Shown piece after piece: positions 26,044-34,585 of a stretch of 64,000 bases of DNA. The stretch comes from an uncultured Lachnospiraceae bacterium (lineage in GTDB: Bacteria; Bacillota; Clostridia; Lachnospirales; Lachnospiraceae), in the NCBI GenBank assembly GCA_949840805.1, contig CATKXR010000003.1:1-64000 (forward strand). The letters are read 5' to 3'. Each line of letters opens with the position of its first letter. Within the stretch, counting starts at the first letter, position 1. The position numbers and the translations under genes were made by a program. The notes under the pieces were generated by a model. It saw only the letters and a program-made list of their open reading frames with translations, had not been told where the DNA came from and did no database searches.

Positions 26044-27444
26044 TTATTCCAGAAATGTCACGGCCTTACACGGAGTACGGTAATTATAAGGCGAAATAAC
26101 GATGCCTGTTGTGGAATTAGCCGCATGGATTACCTGTCCTCCCCCTATGTACAACGCCACATGATTAATGTAGTTTCCGCTTGCATAGAACAGAAGATCT
26201 CCCGGCTGTGCCGCATCAATAGCAATCTCCCGGCCATTTACCGCCTGATCCCTGGAACTGCGCCCGGTAGTAATTCCAAAATTCGCAAATACTGCCTGGG
26301 TAAAACCGGAGCAGTCAGTTCCGTCAGTCAGGCTGCTTCCTCCAAAGACATACGGATTGCCTAAAAACTGTTTGGCATAAGCTACAATCGCTGTCCGTGT
26401 AGCTGACACCACCGCTGACGACCCGGGTACGGAAACTCCCGTTCCGCCTGGACCATATACGGATGCCCCATTGCCGGATCCAGGAGTTGATGGCCCTCCA
26501 TTTCCGGTGCCGGGTGCTGATGGCCCCCTGTTTCCGGCGCCGGGCGCTGACGCTCCTCCGTTTCCGGTGCCGGGCGCTGATGGCCCTCCGTTTCCGGCGC
26601 CGGGTGCTGACGCTCCTCCGTTTCCGGTGCCGGGCGGCGGCGATCCTGCACCCGAATTGCCAGGCACCGATGCCAAAACAGGCGCCGATACCTGCGAAGA
26701 ATTATTGCTGCTTTCCGGATTAGCTGCTATCAACACCTCTGTGGATCCGGCACCAGTATTAAAACCTTCCGTCTGCCTCGCGATCTGCAACGCAGCAATA
26801 GCATTTGCCGCATCTCGTTTTCTCTGAGCTTCCTCTGCCGCTTTCTGACGCTCCTCCTCCAAAGAAACTGCCTGGTCAAATTCCACCTGAGTCTTACAAT
26901 ATTCTTCTGACACATATCCGATCAGATCAGCATCGACCTCGACCTTATAAAATCCCCCTTCCTTCCCCAGTGCCACGTATCGGGCTCCCTGGGAAAGCAC
27001 AGTCAAAATGGCGCTGTTCACATTAGGCTGCTCCCGCAGCCTTAAGTTTTCTGCATTGACAGTGATAAATTCCCGCCTGATAGACTGGGCAAGCTTTTCC
27101 GCTTCCTCACCGGTGATAAAATACTGTGCCTTAATGTATCCCGTCACCGTACCGGACTGAATCCGATACCAGGTTCCGCCTTCCCCCTCCACAGTCTCCT
27201 GAATGACAGCGGCACAGTTGTTATAGATCTTTCCCACAATGCGGCTTGAAGTATTGGCCTGTTCCCGGATATTTACATAATCTGTCACCTGGGATACCGC
27301 AATGTTGGAATAATCTTCCCTGGCCGCCACAACAGCCGCCGGATGAGGAGATATGTCCACATCCCCATAAGCAGAAATACTGCCTGCCATCAAAATACAT
27401 AGAAAGCCTGCTACCCGTACCTTCCAGCTTTTTCTCATCTGCAT
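26044..27444 (-). CDS. Secreted SH3b-NlpC/P60 peptidoglycan hydrolase with repeat linker
   Basis: This 466-residue secreted protein has a signal peptide (about 1-27), two SH3b domains (about 50-112 and 125-185), a charged coiled coil (about 190-225), a Gly/Pro/Asn/Ser linker of at least five 10-residue repeats (about 265-340), and a C-terminal NlpC/P60 domain with Cys378, His428 and His440. Such enzymes cut D-Glu to diamino-acid bonds in peptidoglycan stems. ATGs at 27444 and 27438 are both plausible. It starts 9 bp after trxB stops. Confidence 0.9.
   Translation of the reverse strand: MQMRKSWKVRVAGFLCILMAGSISAYGDVDISPHPAAVVAAREDYSNIAVSQVTDYVNIREQANTSSRIVGKIYNNCAAVIQETVEGEGGTWYRIQSGTVTGYIKAQYFITGEEAEKLAQSIRREFITVNAENLRLREQPNVNSAILTVLSQGARYVALGKEGGFYKVEVDADLIGYVSEEYCKTQVEFDQAVSLEEERQKAAEEAQRKRDAANAIAALQIARQTEGFNTGAGSTEVLIAANPESSNNSSQVSAPVLASVPGNSGAGSPPPGTGNGGASAPGAGNGGPSAPGTGNGGASAPGAGNRGPSAPGTGNGGPSTPGSGNGASVYGPGGTGVSVPGSSAVVSATRTAIVAYAKQFLGNPYVFGGSSLTDGTDCSGFTQAVFANFGITTGRSSRDQAVNGREIAIDAAQPGDLLFYASGNYINHVALYIGGGQVIHAANSTTGIVISPYNYRTPCKAVTFLE
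26480..26640 (-). repeat. 30-bp in-frame tandem repeat in NlpC/P60 linker
   Basis: At least five near-identical 30-bp units encode the 10-residue pattern G-x-G-N-G-G-x-S-x-P. Adjacent units alternate Ala/Pro and Thr/Ala, so a 60-bp higher-order unit is also visible. In-frame expansion or loss would change linker length without breaking the gene. Confidence 0.85.
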
Positions 27445-27453
27445 ATGTCTCCT

Positions 27454-28473
27454 TTAGTACTCTGTCAGATAACGTTCCACACTGGTGACTGCATTGGCGC
27501 CGTCCGCCACTGCAGTCACGATCTGCCGGAGCTGCTTGGTACGCACATCTCCCGCCGCATAGATGCCGGGAACACTGGTATTTCCATTTTCATCTGCCTG
27601 AATGTATCCATGGTCCATCTCCACAACACCTTCAAAAGCCTGGCTGTTAGGGAGGATGCCTACCGCAATAAACACCCCGTCCACATCCAGTACAAAAGCT
27701 TCTCCTGTCTTCACATTTTTAAGGGATACACCAGTAACCCGCTGTTCCCCCAGGATATCTTCCACCACACTGTCCCATACCACGGTCACATTGTCCAGGG
27801 AAAATAGCTTTTCCTGCAAAACCTTTGCCCCCCGCAATTCGTCGCGGCGATGAATCAGATATACATGGCTGCACAGCCGTGAAAGAAAAATGGCATCCTC
27901 CAATGCCACGTCTCCTCCGCCGACTACAGCAGTTACTTTCTTTTTAAAAAACGCCCCGTCACAGGTAGCACAATAGCTGATACCCCTTCCGGCAAGTCTA
28001 TCCTCTCCCGGCGCTCCCAGCCTGCGGTGAGTAGCTCCGGAAGCAATAATCACCGTTTTTGTCAGATAATTCCCCTTTTTCCCCACTACTTTTTTCCACA
28101 TTGGACTGAAAGAACGCCGCAGTTCTGCAGCCTGCAGCTCTCTTGGTTCCGTCTGAAGGGTCGGCTCAGCATCAAACTCATCTTCTGAATTCATCTCTGC
28201 TTCCGTTGCCAATACAATTTTCAAAACCTCGTCTTCCACAAATTCCGCTTCCAGCCGGTCGGCATGCTGCCTGAACTTCATTCCCAGGTCAAACCCATTC
28301 ATACCCGGCATTCCCGGATAATTATCTACCTCATAAGTATTCAATACCTGCCCCCCGCTCATAGCCGCCTTTTCCAGTACCAGGGTGTTCAGCCTTGCCC
28401 TTTGGGCATAAATAGCCGCTGCCAAGCCGGCCGGGCCGGAACCAATAATAATCAGATCATATAACTTTGTCAT
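27454..28473 (-). CDS. trxB: Thioredoxin reductase with acidic insertion
   Basis: This 339-residue flavoprotein has the FAD motif IIGSGPAGLAAAIYA, the redox pair Cys168-Cys171 (YCATCDGAFF), the NAD(P) motif VVGGGDVALEDA and the C-terminal FAD block GIYAAGDVRTKQLRQIVTA. It reduces thioredoxin. About 30 extra, mostly acidic residues (about 90-133) lie in the FAD domain before KTVIIASGA; usual length is about 305-315. ATG at 28473 with CGGAG upstream fits the family better than an upstream ATG. HRRDELR suggests NADPH use. Confidence 0.92.
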   Translation of the reverse strand: MTKLYDLIIIGSGPAGLAAAIYAQRARLNTLVLEKAAMSGGQVLNTYEVDNYPGMPGMNGFDLGMKFRQHADRLEAEFVEDEVLKIVLATEAEMNSEDEFDAEPTLQTEPRELQAAELRRSFSPMWKKVVGKKGNYLTKTVIIASGATHRRLGAPGEDRLAGRGISYCATCDGAFFKKKVTAVVGGGDVALEDAIFLSRLCSHVYLIHRRDELRGAKVLQEKLFSLDNVTVVWDSVVEDILGEQRVTGVSLKNVKTGEAFVLDVDGVFIAVGILPNSQAFEGVVEMDHGYIQADENGNTSVPGIYAAGDVRTKQLRQIVTAVADGANAVTSVERYLTEY

Positions 28474-28672
28474 TTCCGCACTCCGTTTCCAGGTTTCTCT
28501 ATTCAAAATTCCCATGACTTTCCTTTTTAGTGTTTAGTATATCATATCTCTTTTTAAAGATACATACTCTTCTTGAAATTGTAATGGTTTTGTAAAATCT
28601 ATGAAAAACGGACACGGAATTTTACTATTTCTCTTACTTTTTGCCTGTCTTTTCCTTGTATTTTACTTTATA

Positions 28673-28764
28673 TATACCCGTGAATCAAATGATTTGCCAG
28701 CACAGTTCCCGCCTTTCCATAAATATATCGAATCATTTGGCAAATAAGTATGCTCGCGAGTATA
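28673..28764. repeat. Dispersed ~90-bp repeat, copy B
   Basis: Copy B starts TATACCCGTGAATC and ends GCTCGCGAGTATA. It matches copy A in length and most positions. The ends are inverted relatives of each other, and inner ATTTGCCA/TGGCAAAT words also pair. The right end supplies the last nine codons and stop of the neighbouring amidase gene and carries an outward TATAAT at 28761-28766. Confidence 0.65.
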
Positions 28765-29863
28765 ATAAAATTGACACATTGTCTTTTCTCTTTTTTCGCC
28801 TTTTTTTATAATTGCTGTTTTTATAGTTACTGCGGTTGCTTTTTCTTTTTTTACCCTTTCTTTTCTTGAAATCATTTTCTTTTTGTTTTTTAACGTTGTT
28901 TTTTATATCACGTTGAAGGCCGCTTCCTTTTCGTGAATCGTTTCTTTCTTTAGAGTCATTTCCTCCCCCTATCCACGTCAAAGCCCCTTTTTCATCTGTC
29001 TGCAGGCACACGCTCCCTTCAAACATACTCCCGTCTTCCGTCAGCCGGTATAATTCCTCTTTCCAAACCACCCACTGATTTCTTGCCATAGCGCCGTTGC
29101 TGTTCAGATAATACCATTTTCCTTCCGAATCGGTTTTCCAGGTATCATGCACCATCATTCCCGCCCCATTAAACCAGTACCAGTCTTCCCCGTCCAGATA
29201 CCAGTCATTACGGACAGGCTCTCCTGTGTTTCCCAGATAAAAGCGCCATCCTCCATCTTCTTCCACCCATCCGGACTTTTTATCCGGCAAAGGATCTATT
29301 ACATTATAGTACATGGCAATTGTCTTGGCTTCGGCTCTTGCAAGTCTGTCTATATTTTCTGCGTCCAGCAGCCATTTTACGATCTGTGCGTTGGTGTGGA
29401 AGGAATGCTCCAGAATAAGACCTGGCGTCCCTACTGCCGCAGCGCCCCGCAGCACCCCATAATAATCCCCCTTATTTCCCCGCCGATGTTCAATCCTGGC
29501 AGGCTGCCTGGTTCCGATGACCTGCTCCACACATTGGGCCAGAGCCATTCCAATCCCATCCGCGCTTCCATTGATCTCGCAATATGCCGCCGGATAATCC
29601 ACCGAATTATTCACTGACTTCCCCACCGCGTTGGTGTGGTCAGAAATAAATAACGTACATCCCGAAGATGCAGCTCCCCGATTGTAAAGCCCCCTGTCAG
29701 TATTTTGTTCCGGCCTTGTTGTAATAACCTCAATCCCGTATTCCTCTAAATATTTTTTCTGCAGAAGATGCAGCCTCCAGGTGAAATCCGATTCATAATA
29801 CCGGCTGTCTGCCGGGCTTTGATTGTACTTGCCATAATGTCCGGCATCAATACAGATCTTCAT
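28733..29863 (-). CDS. N-acetylmuramoyl-L-alanine amidase with choline-binding repeats
   Basis: This 376-residue enzyme has an Amidase_3 zinc domain (about 1-175): ICIDAGHYG with the first zinc His, later FISDHTNA and ILEHSFHTNAQ. Two or three choline-binding-type wall repeats follow (about 185-275; GWRFYLGNTGEPVRNDWYLD and similar). No signal peptide is seen, as in some phage or autolytic amidases. The last 60 residues are a very Lys-rich low-complexity tail, and the final nine codons lie in repeat copy B. The native gene probably ended earlier. ATG at 29863 with AGAGGT upstream is chosen. Confidence 0.88.
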   Translation of the reverse strand: MKICIDAGHYGKYNQSPADSRYYESDFTWRLHLLQKKYLEEYGIEVITTRPEQNTDRGLYNRGAASSGCTLFISDHTNAVGKSVNNSVDYPAAYCEINGSADGIGMALAQCVEQVIGTRQPARIEHRRGNKGDYYGVLRGAAAVGTPGLILEHSFHTNAQIVKWLLDAENIDRLARAEAKTIAMYYNVIDPLPDKKSGWVEEDGGWRFYLGNTGEPVRNDWYLDGEDWYWFNGAGMMVHDTWKTDSEGKWYYLNSNGAMARNQWVVWKEELYRLTEDGSMFEGSVCLQTDEKGALTWIGGGNDSKERNDSRKGSGLQRDIKNNVKKQKENDFKKRKGKKRKSNRSNYKNSNYKKRRKKRKDNVSILLYSRAYLFAK

Positions 29864-29954
29864 GCTAAATTTACCTCTTTTTTTCATCTCAATCTAACAT
29901 ATGAAAAAAAGAGACAGGTTGTTCCGGAGCCTTTCTTTCAACTCTAAAATGTGG

Positions 29955-30006
29955 TATAATAGGAACACTTAAAGCACCAACACATTTCATTATACTCACG
30001 AGTATA
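29955..30006 (+). promoter_or_regulatory. Promoter and palindrome upstream of SDR gene
   Basis: A perfect -10 hexamer TATAAT is at 29955-29960; no strong -35 is seen. In the ~75-base leader, TATACTCACGAGTATA at 29991-30006 is a near-perfect 16-bp palindrome. It resembles the right terminus of the dispersed repeats. It could be an operator or a repeat remnant. Confidence 0.5.
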
Positions 30007-30036
30007 AATTCCCGCACAAAATTAGGAGATGATTTT

Positions 30037-30768
30037 ATGGCAAGAAAAACGGTTCTTGTTACCGGCGCGTCCCGTGGAATCGGGAAAGCCATCGCAGTAA
30101 AATTTGCAAAAAAAGGGTACAATGTCATCATCAATTGCGCCCACCGGGAAACGGAGCTTCTTCAGGCACAGAAGGAGATTGAAAATTACCAGGTAAGCTG
30201 CACCTCCTTCCTGGGAGACATGGGAAGTTTAGAGTCCTGTGAGAACTTATTTCAGATCATTCGCAAGCAGTACGGCACTCTGGATGTACTGGTCAACAAT
30301 GCCGGTATTTCCTATATCGGCCTTTTACAGGATATGTCTCCCTCTGACTGGGACCGGATCCTCAAAACAAACCTGACCTCTGTCTTTCATTGCTGCAAGC
30401 TTGCCATTCCCATGATGTTGTCAGCAGGACAGGGCAAGATCATCAACATTTCCTCTGTCTGGGGCAACGTCGGGGCTTCCTGCGAGGTCGCCTACTCTGC
30501 CACAAAAGGAGGAATCAACGCTTTTACCAAAGCCCTGGCAAAAGAGCTGGCTCCCAGCAACATCCAGGTAAACGCTGTTGCCTGCGGCGCTATTGATACG
30601 GAGATGAACCGATGGATGGAGGAAGATGACCTGATCGGGCTGGTAGATGAAATTCCCTCAGGGCGCCTTGGAAAAGCAGAGGAAGTGGCTGATCTTGTCT
30701 ACCATTTAGGCTACAAGAACGCTTATCTGACCGGACAGGTGATTGGGCTGGACGGCGGATGGATTTAA
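30037..30768 (+). CDS. Short-chain dehydrogenase/reductase (FabG-like)
   Basis: This 243-residue classical SDR has the cofactor motif TGASRGIG at 9-16, NNAG at 87-90, and the catalytic Ser140, Tyr153 and Lys157 (YSATK). The end PSGRLGKAEEVADLVYHL ... GQVIGLDGGWI is typical of 3-oxoacyl-ACP reductases. Absence of an Asp after the second strand (NCAHRE) suggests NADPH preference. It stands alone between a palindromic leader and a terminator and is not in a fatty-acid cluster. Another alcohol or steroid dehydrogenase role is possible. Confidence 0.85.
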   Translation: MARKTVLVTGASRGIGKAIAVKFAKKGYNVIINCAHRETELLQAQKEIENYQVSCTSFLGDMGSLESCENLFQIIRKQYGTLDVLVNNAGISYIGLLQDMSPSDWDRILKTNLTSVFHCCKLAIPMMLSAGQGKIINISSVWGNVGASCEVAYSATKGGINAFTKALAKELAPSNIQVNAVACGAIDTEMNRWMEEDDLIGLVDEIPSGRLGKAEEVADLVYHLGYKNAYLTGQVIGLDGGWI

Positions 30769-30777
30769 GAAAAAAGA

Positions 30778-30815
30778 GGCTGCCGGGGACCCGGATCTTC
30801 CATTTCCCGGCAGCC
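30778..30815. terminator. Convergent terminator between SDR and greA
   Basis: A perfect 10-bp GC-rich stem (30778-30787 with 30806-30815) lies between the convergent genes. A-rich sequence on the left side and TTTT on the right make it usable in both directions. Confidence 0.75.
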
Positions 30816-30822
30816 CCGGATT

Positions 30823-31323
30823 TTAAAACTTCCGTATCTGATCCTCCCCATCGTCCGTATTTTCAATTTTTTTAACCGTTACATAATAACTGTATGTGTC
30901 ATTTGCCTTCACCAACACCCGGTCCCCCACTTTTTTGCGCAAAATTGCCTTGCCGAGAGGGGATTCTGTACTTATCATATTATTCATGGAATTCCCCCGT
31001 ATGCTTGTTACCAGCTTATACGTTTCTTCCTCGTCATCGTCTTCCATATACAGAGTCACCGTATTATTAAGCCCCACCTCATCCTCTTTCGATTCTTCCG
31101 AGATGATAATGGCATTCTTTAACATATTTTCCAGATACCGTATTCTGCTTTCATTTTGGTTTTTTTCCCTCTTTGCGGCATGATACTCAAAATTTTCGCT
31201 TAAATCTCCATGAGCGCGGGCCTCCTTCACTGCCTCTAAGCATTCCCGGCGCACCACCAGTTTCCGATGTTCGATCTCATCCTGAATTTTTTTCACGTCA
31301 CTCTTTGTCAGCTTCTCTCTCAT
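30823..31323 (-). CDS. greA: GreA/GreB family transcription elongation factor
   Basis: This 166-residue protein has an N-terminal coiled coil carrying the acidic tip DLSENFEYHAAKREK, which stimulates RNA cleavage by stalled RNA polymerase, and a C-terminal FKBP-like domain with SPLGKAILRKKVGDRV. Length is normal. A partial palindrome related to the repeat family lies at about 31391-31409 upstream. It is monocistronic. Confidence 0.93.
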   Translation of the reverse strand: MREKLTKSDVKKIQDEIEHRKLVVRRECLEAVKEARAHGDLSENFEYHAAKREKNQNESRIRYLENMLKNAIIISEESKEDEVGLNNTVTLYMEDDDEEETYKLVTSIRGNSMNNMISTESPLGKAILRKKVGDRVLVKANDTYSYYVTVKKIENTDDGEDQIRKF

Positions 31324-31535
31324 AACTTCCTTTCCTCCTCTTTTTGCACATCACTGTTTATTTTATCCCTTTCTCTCTGAATTTTCAAGTTATACTCACA
31401 AGCATGCTTATCCGCCAGACGGCTAACTCTTTTTCCTGAAACAATTACCATTTTTTGTCTGTAAAAATCCTGAAAATCAACCAATACTATAAGTGTTGTA
31501 ATTCATATTTCCAAAAAGGAGGAACCCTTTTCTTT

Positions 31536-32579
31536 ATGAAACCATTAAAACACCCCTTGCACCGTCTTTACTCCCTGGTTCCAGCAGCAATCCTCTTCGC
31601 TGTGATTCTTCTCCTGGCCGGATGCGGTTCTTCCCACCACAAACGGATCGTCCGGATCGGCCACAACCAGTCCACCAACCATCCGACCCATATTGCCCTG
31701 ACTGCCTTTAAAGATTACATTAACGAACATTTAGGCGACCGGTACATGGTAGAGGTCTATCCCAGTGAACTTTTAGGTTCCCAGACCGATATGGTCCAGC
31801 TTACTCAGACCGGCGCCATTGACTATTGCATTGCCAGCAACGCAATTTTGGAAACCTTCAGTAAAAACTATGAGATTTTCAATCTTCCCTACCTGTTTGC
31901 CAGTACCCGGTCTTATCATCACGCAATGGACGACCCGGCCGTCACCGCTCCCATTTTCACCGCCACTCAAAAGGCCGGTTTTACCGCAGTCACCTGGCTG
32001 GACGCAGGCACCAGGAATTTTTATACGGTAAACAAGCCGATTCTAAGCCCGGCTGACCTAAAAGGCCTGAAAATCCGTGTCCAGCAGTCTCCAACCAATA
32101 TTGAGATGATGCGGCTTCTTGGCGGATCCGCCACTCCTATGGGTTTTGGCGATGTCTATACAGCCCTTCAGTCCAATATCATTGACGGCGCCGAGAACAA
32201 TGAGATGGCCCTGACAGACAATGGCCACGGTGATGTGTGCAAATACTACTCCTACGACATGCACCAGATGGTTCCCGATATCCTGATCGGAAATAACGCC
32301 TTCATCGAAAGCCTTTCGGAAGAAGAGCGGGCCGTTTTTGAAAAAGGCTACCAGCTGGTCAATCAGATTCAGCGGGAAGAATGGGTAAAGGCTGTCAGCT
32401 CCGCCCGGGAAAAAGCAGCCGCTCAGCAAAAAGTGGAATTTCTCTATCCGGACCAGGCGCCTTTTGTAGAAGCCTGCACGCCTCTCCACCAATCTGTACT
32501 CAGCAGCAATCCTGCTATCCGTCCGATTTACGACGCTATTCAGGAATACAACTCACAATATCCGACCATCTCAGAATAG
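31536..32579 (+). CDS. dctP: TRAP transporter solute-binding lipoprotein
   Basis: This 347-residue DctP-family protein has a lipobox ending at Cys30 (ILLLAGC), then a TRAP binding fold starting IRIGHN-like RIVRIGHNQSTNHPT. The family Arg is in LKGLKIRVQQSP and the helix AENN lies in NIIDGAENNEM. It captures an organic acid and delivers it to DctQM. An AAGGAGG site lies 13 bases upstream of ATG. It is first in a three-gene operon. Substrate cannot be read from sequence; C4-dicarboxylates, sialic acid and keto acids are all used by relatives. Confidence 0.9.
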   Translation: MKPLKHPLHRLYSLVPAAILFAVILLLAGCGSSHHKRIVRIGHNQSTNHPTHIALTAFKDYINEHLGDRYMVEVYPSELLGSQTDMVQLTQTGAIDYCIASNAILETFSKNYEIFNLPYLFASTRSYHHAMDDPAVTAPIFTATQKAGFTAVTWLDAGTRNFYTVNKPILSPADLKGLKIRVQQSPTNIEMMRLLGGSATPMGFGDVYTALQSNIIDGAENNEMALTDNGHGDVCKYYSYDMHQMVPDILIGNNAFIESLSEEERAVFEKGYQLVNQIQREEWVKAVSSAREKAAAQQKVEFLYPDQAPFVEACTPLHQSVLSSNPAIRPIYDAIQEYNSQYPTISE

Positions 32580-32587
32580 GAGGCTGT

Positions 32588-33115
32588 ATGAATCCTTTAA
32601 GAAGGCTTTTAAACCAAATCTTAAACATACTGGCAGGAGGCTGCTTTTTAGCTATGGTAGCCCTGACCTGCTGGCAGGTACTGACCCGCTATGTATTAAA
32701 AAATCCATCCTCCTGGTCTGAGGAACTGGTATCCTACCTGTTTGCCTGGATGGCTCTTCTGGGAGCTTCCCTGGTAGCCGGTGAACGGGGTCACATGAAC
32801 ATCCCCCTTCTCATGGACCGGGTGAAACCTGCATCAAAAAAATTTCTGGCAGTGTTTTCAGAACTTGTAGCCTGCCTGTTTGCAGGTGTCATTCTGATGT
32901 TCGGCGGTATCCAGATCACCAGCCTGGCTATGGGGCAGATGACATCTTCTCTTGGGATTGCGATCGGAATTTTTTATATTGTGCTGCCCTTAAGCGGTGT
33001 TTTAAATATTATTTATACCATTTTAAATATCGTGGAAATTATGTCAGGCAAAATCTGTTTAAATGCTGTGAATGAGACAATCCAGGCTGCAGAAAGGGCC
33101 GAAAAGGAGGCATAA
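32588..33115 (+). CDS. dctQ: TRAP transporter small permease DctQ
   Basis: This 175-residue protein has four membrane helices and family motifs ALTCWQVLTRYVLKNPSSWSEELVSYLFAWMALLGAS and RGHMNI. It links the binding protein to the large permease. ATG at 32588 is preferred: its AGGAGG overlaps the dctP stop codon, giving translational coupling. Confidence 0.92.
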   Translation: MNPLRRLLNQILNILAGGCFLAMVALTCWQVLTRYVLKNPSSWSEELVSYLFAWMALLGASLVAGERGHMNIPLLMDRVKPASKKFLAVFSELVACLFAGVILMFGGIQITSLAMGQMTSSLGIAIGIFYIVLPLSGVLNIIYTILNIVEIMSGKICLNAVNETIQAAERAEKEA

Positions 33116-33118
33116 ATT

Positions 33119-34420
33119 ATGGCAATCCAATCTTTACTCATCATTCTGGCAGTACTGGCTGTCCTTCTGGCAATCGGGGTTCCGATCTCTTATGCCATCG
33201 GTATCTCCTCCCTGGCGGCTATCCTGCAGGTAGTCCCCCTTTCGGTATCGGTTTTGACCGCCTCCCAAAGGATTTTTGTGGGCATGAGCAAATTCAGCCT
33301 GACAGCTATCCCTTTTTTTATCCTGGCAGGAAATCTGATGAACCAGGGAGGGATTGCCAGACGATTGGTAGATTTTGTACTGGCGATTTTAGGGAAGCTT
33401 CCCGGCGCCCTGCTCGTGACGAATGTCGGAGCCAATGCATTGTTTGGAGCTATTTCCGGTTCTGCAGCCGCAGCGGCGGCGGCAGTGGGAAGTATGGTTC
33501 GGGAAGGGGAAGAAGACCAGGGATACAACCCGGCATTGTGTGCCGCCACCAACGGGGCTTCCGCCCCTTCCGGCCTTTTGATCCCCCCATCCAACGCGCT
33601 GATCACGTATTCCCTGGTATCAGGCGGCACATCTGTGGCAGCCCTGTTTTTGGCCGGCTATCTTCCCGGATTCATATGGGCTGTCTGCTGTATTATTGTA
33701 GCCGTCATGATCGCAAAACAAAATGGCTATCGGGGAATTCCAGGAAAATTTGACTGGAAAAATCTTTTGTCAGCAACATTGAACGCCATCCCTGCCCTGT
33801 CCCTGATCGTAGTAGTCATTGGCGGCATCATTGCCGGTATCTTTACTGCCACAGAAGGCTCCGCCATTGCTGTTGTCTACGCCCTGATCTTGAGCATCTG
33901 CTACCGAAGCCTTTCCTGGAAATCATTCTGGCAGATCGTGGTGGACAGCACGAAAATGAGCGGCATGATCGTATTTCTGATCGGCGTCTCCAATATCATG
34001 GGATGGGTGATGGCATTTACCCAGATCCCCCAGGCCATTTCCGCCGCCTTGCTGGGACTGACCACCAATCCCGTTATCATTCTTCTGATCATGAATGTAA
34101 TTCTTCTGGCCGCCGGAACTTTTATGGATGTCACGCCTGCTATTTTGATTTTCACGCCGTTATTTCTCCCGGTTGTAAAAACCTTTGGGATGAACCCTAT
34201 CCAATTTGGCCTTATCCTGGTCTACAACCTGTGTATCGGCAATATTACGCCGCCGGTAGGCAATACTTTATTTGTGGCAATCAAAGTAGGAAAAACTTCC
34301 CTGGCAAAAGTAATGCCTTTCATGATGATGTACTATGCGGCAATCCTGGCCGGGCTGATGCTGGTCACATATGTATCCGCCGTAACGCTGGCACTGCCAA
34401 TGGCCGCAGGGATGATATAG
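33119..34420 (+). CDS. dctM: TRAP transporter large permease DctM
   Basis: This 433-residue protein of about 12 spans has DctM motifs: AIPFFILAGNLMNQGGIARRLV, ALFGAISGSAAAAAAAVGSM, and the second-half DVTPAILIFTPLFLPV and YNLCIGNITPPVGNTLFVA. It is the sodium-driven transport subunit. It starts three bases after dctQ stops. Confidence 0.94.
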   Translation: MAIQSLLIILAVLAVLLAIGVPISYAIGISSLAAILQVVPLSVSVLTASQRIFVGMSKFSLTAIPFFILAGNLMNQGGIARRLVDFVLAILGKLPGALLVTNVGANALFGAISGSAAAAAAAVGSMVREGEEDQGYNPALCAATNGASAPSGLLIPPSNALITYSLVSGGTSVAALFLAGYLPGFIWAVCCIIVAVMIAKQNGYRGIPGKFDWKNLLSATLNAIPALSLIVVVIGGIIAGIFTATEGSAIAVVYALILSICYRSLSWKSFWQIVVDSTKMSGMIVFLIGVSNIMGWVMAFTQIPQAISAALLGLTTNPVIILLIMNVILLAAGTFMDVTPAILIFTPLFLPVVKTFGMNPIQFGLILVYNLCIGNITPPVGNTLFVAIKVGKTSLAKVMPFMMMYYAAILAGLMLVTYVSAVTLALPMAAGMI

Positions 34421-34485
34421 AACCATACCGTTTCAAGATGCCTTGTCCCCAGACAGTTCCTAACTGGCACAAAAACCAAAAATAA

Positions 34486-34519
34486 CCGGATTTCAAACAT
34501 CTCATGTTTTGAAATCCGG
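34486..34519. terminator. Convergent terminator between dctM and FNT channel gene
   Basis: A 13-14 bp inverted repeat (34486-34498 with 34506-34519) lies between the converging genes. There is no strong U tract, so efficiency is uncertain. Confidence 0.55.
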
Positions 34520-34585
34520 CTATCTGCGGCAGTTCCTATTTCTCTCGCTCAAGGCACAAACAAGCCATGAAAAGCACTTTATTTT

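Noticed and set aside
26463-26827. Repetitive open frames opposite the NlpC/P60 linker
   Set aside because: They arise because the 30-bp repeat is open in several frames; the SH3b-NlpC/P60 frame is the real one.
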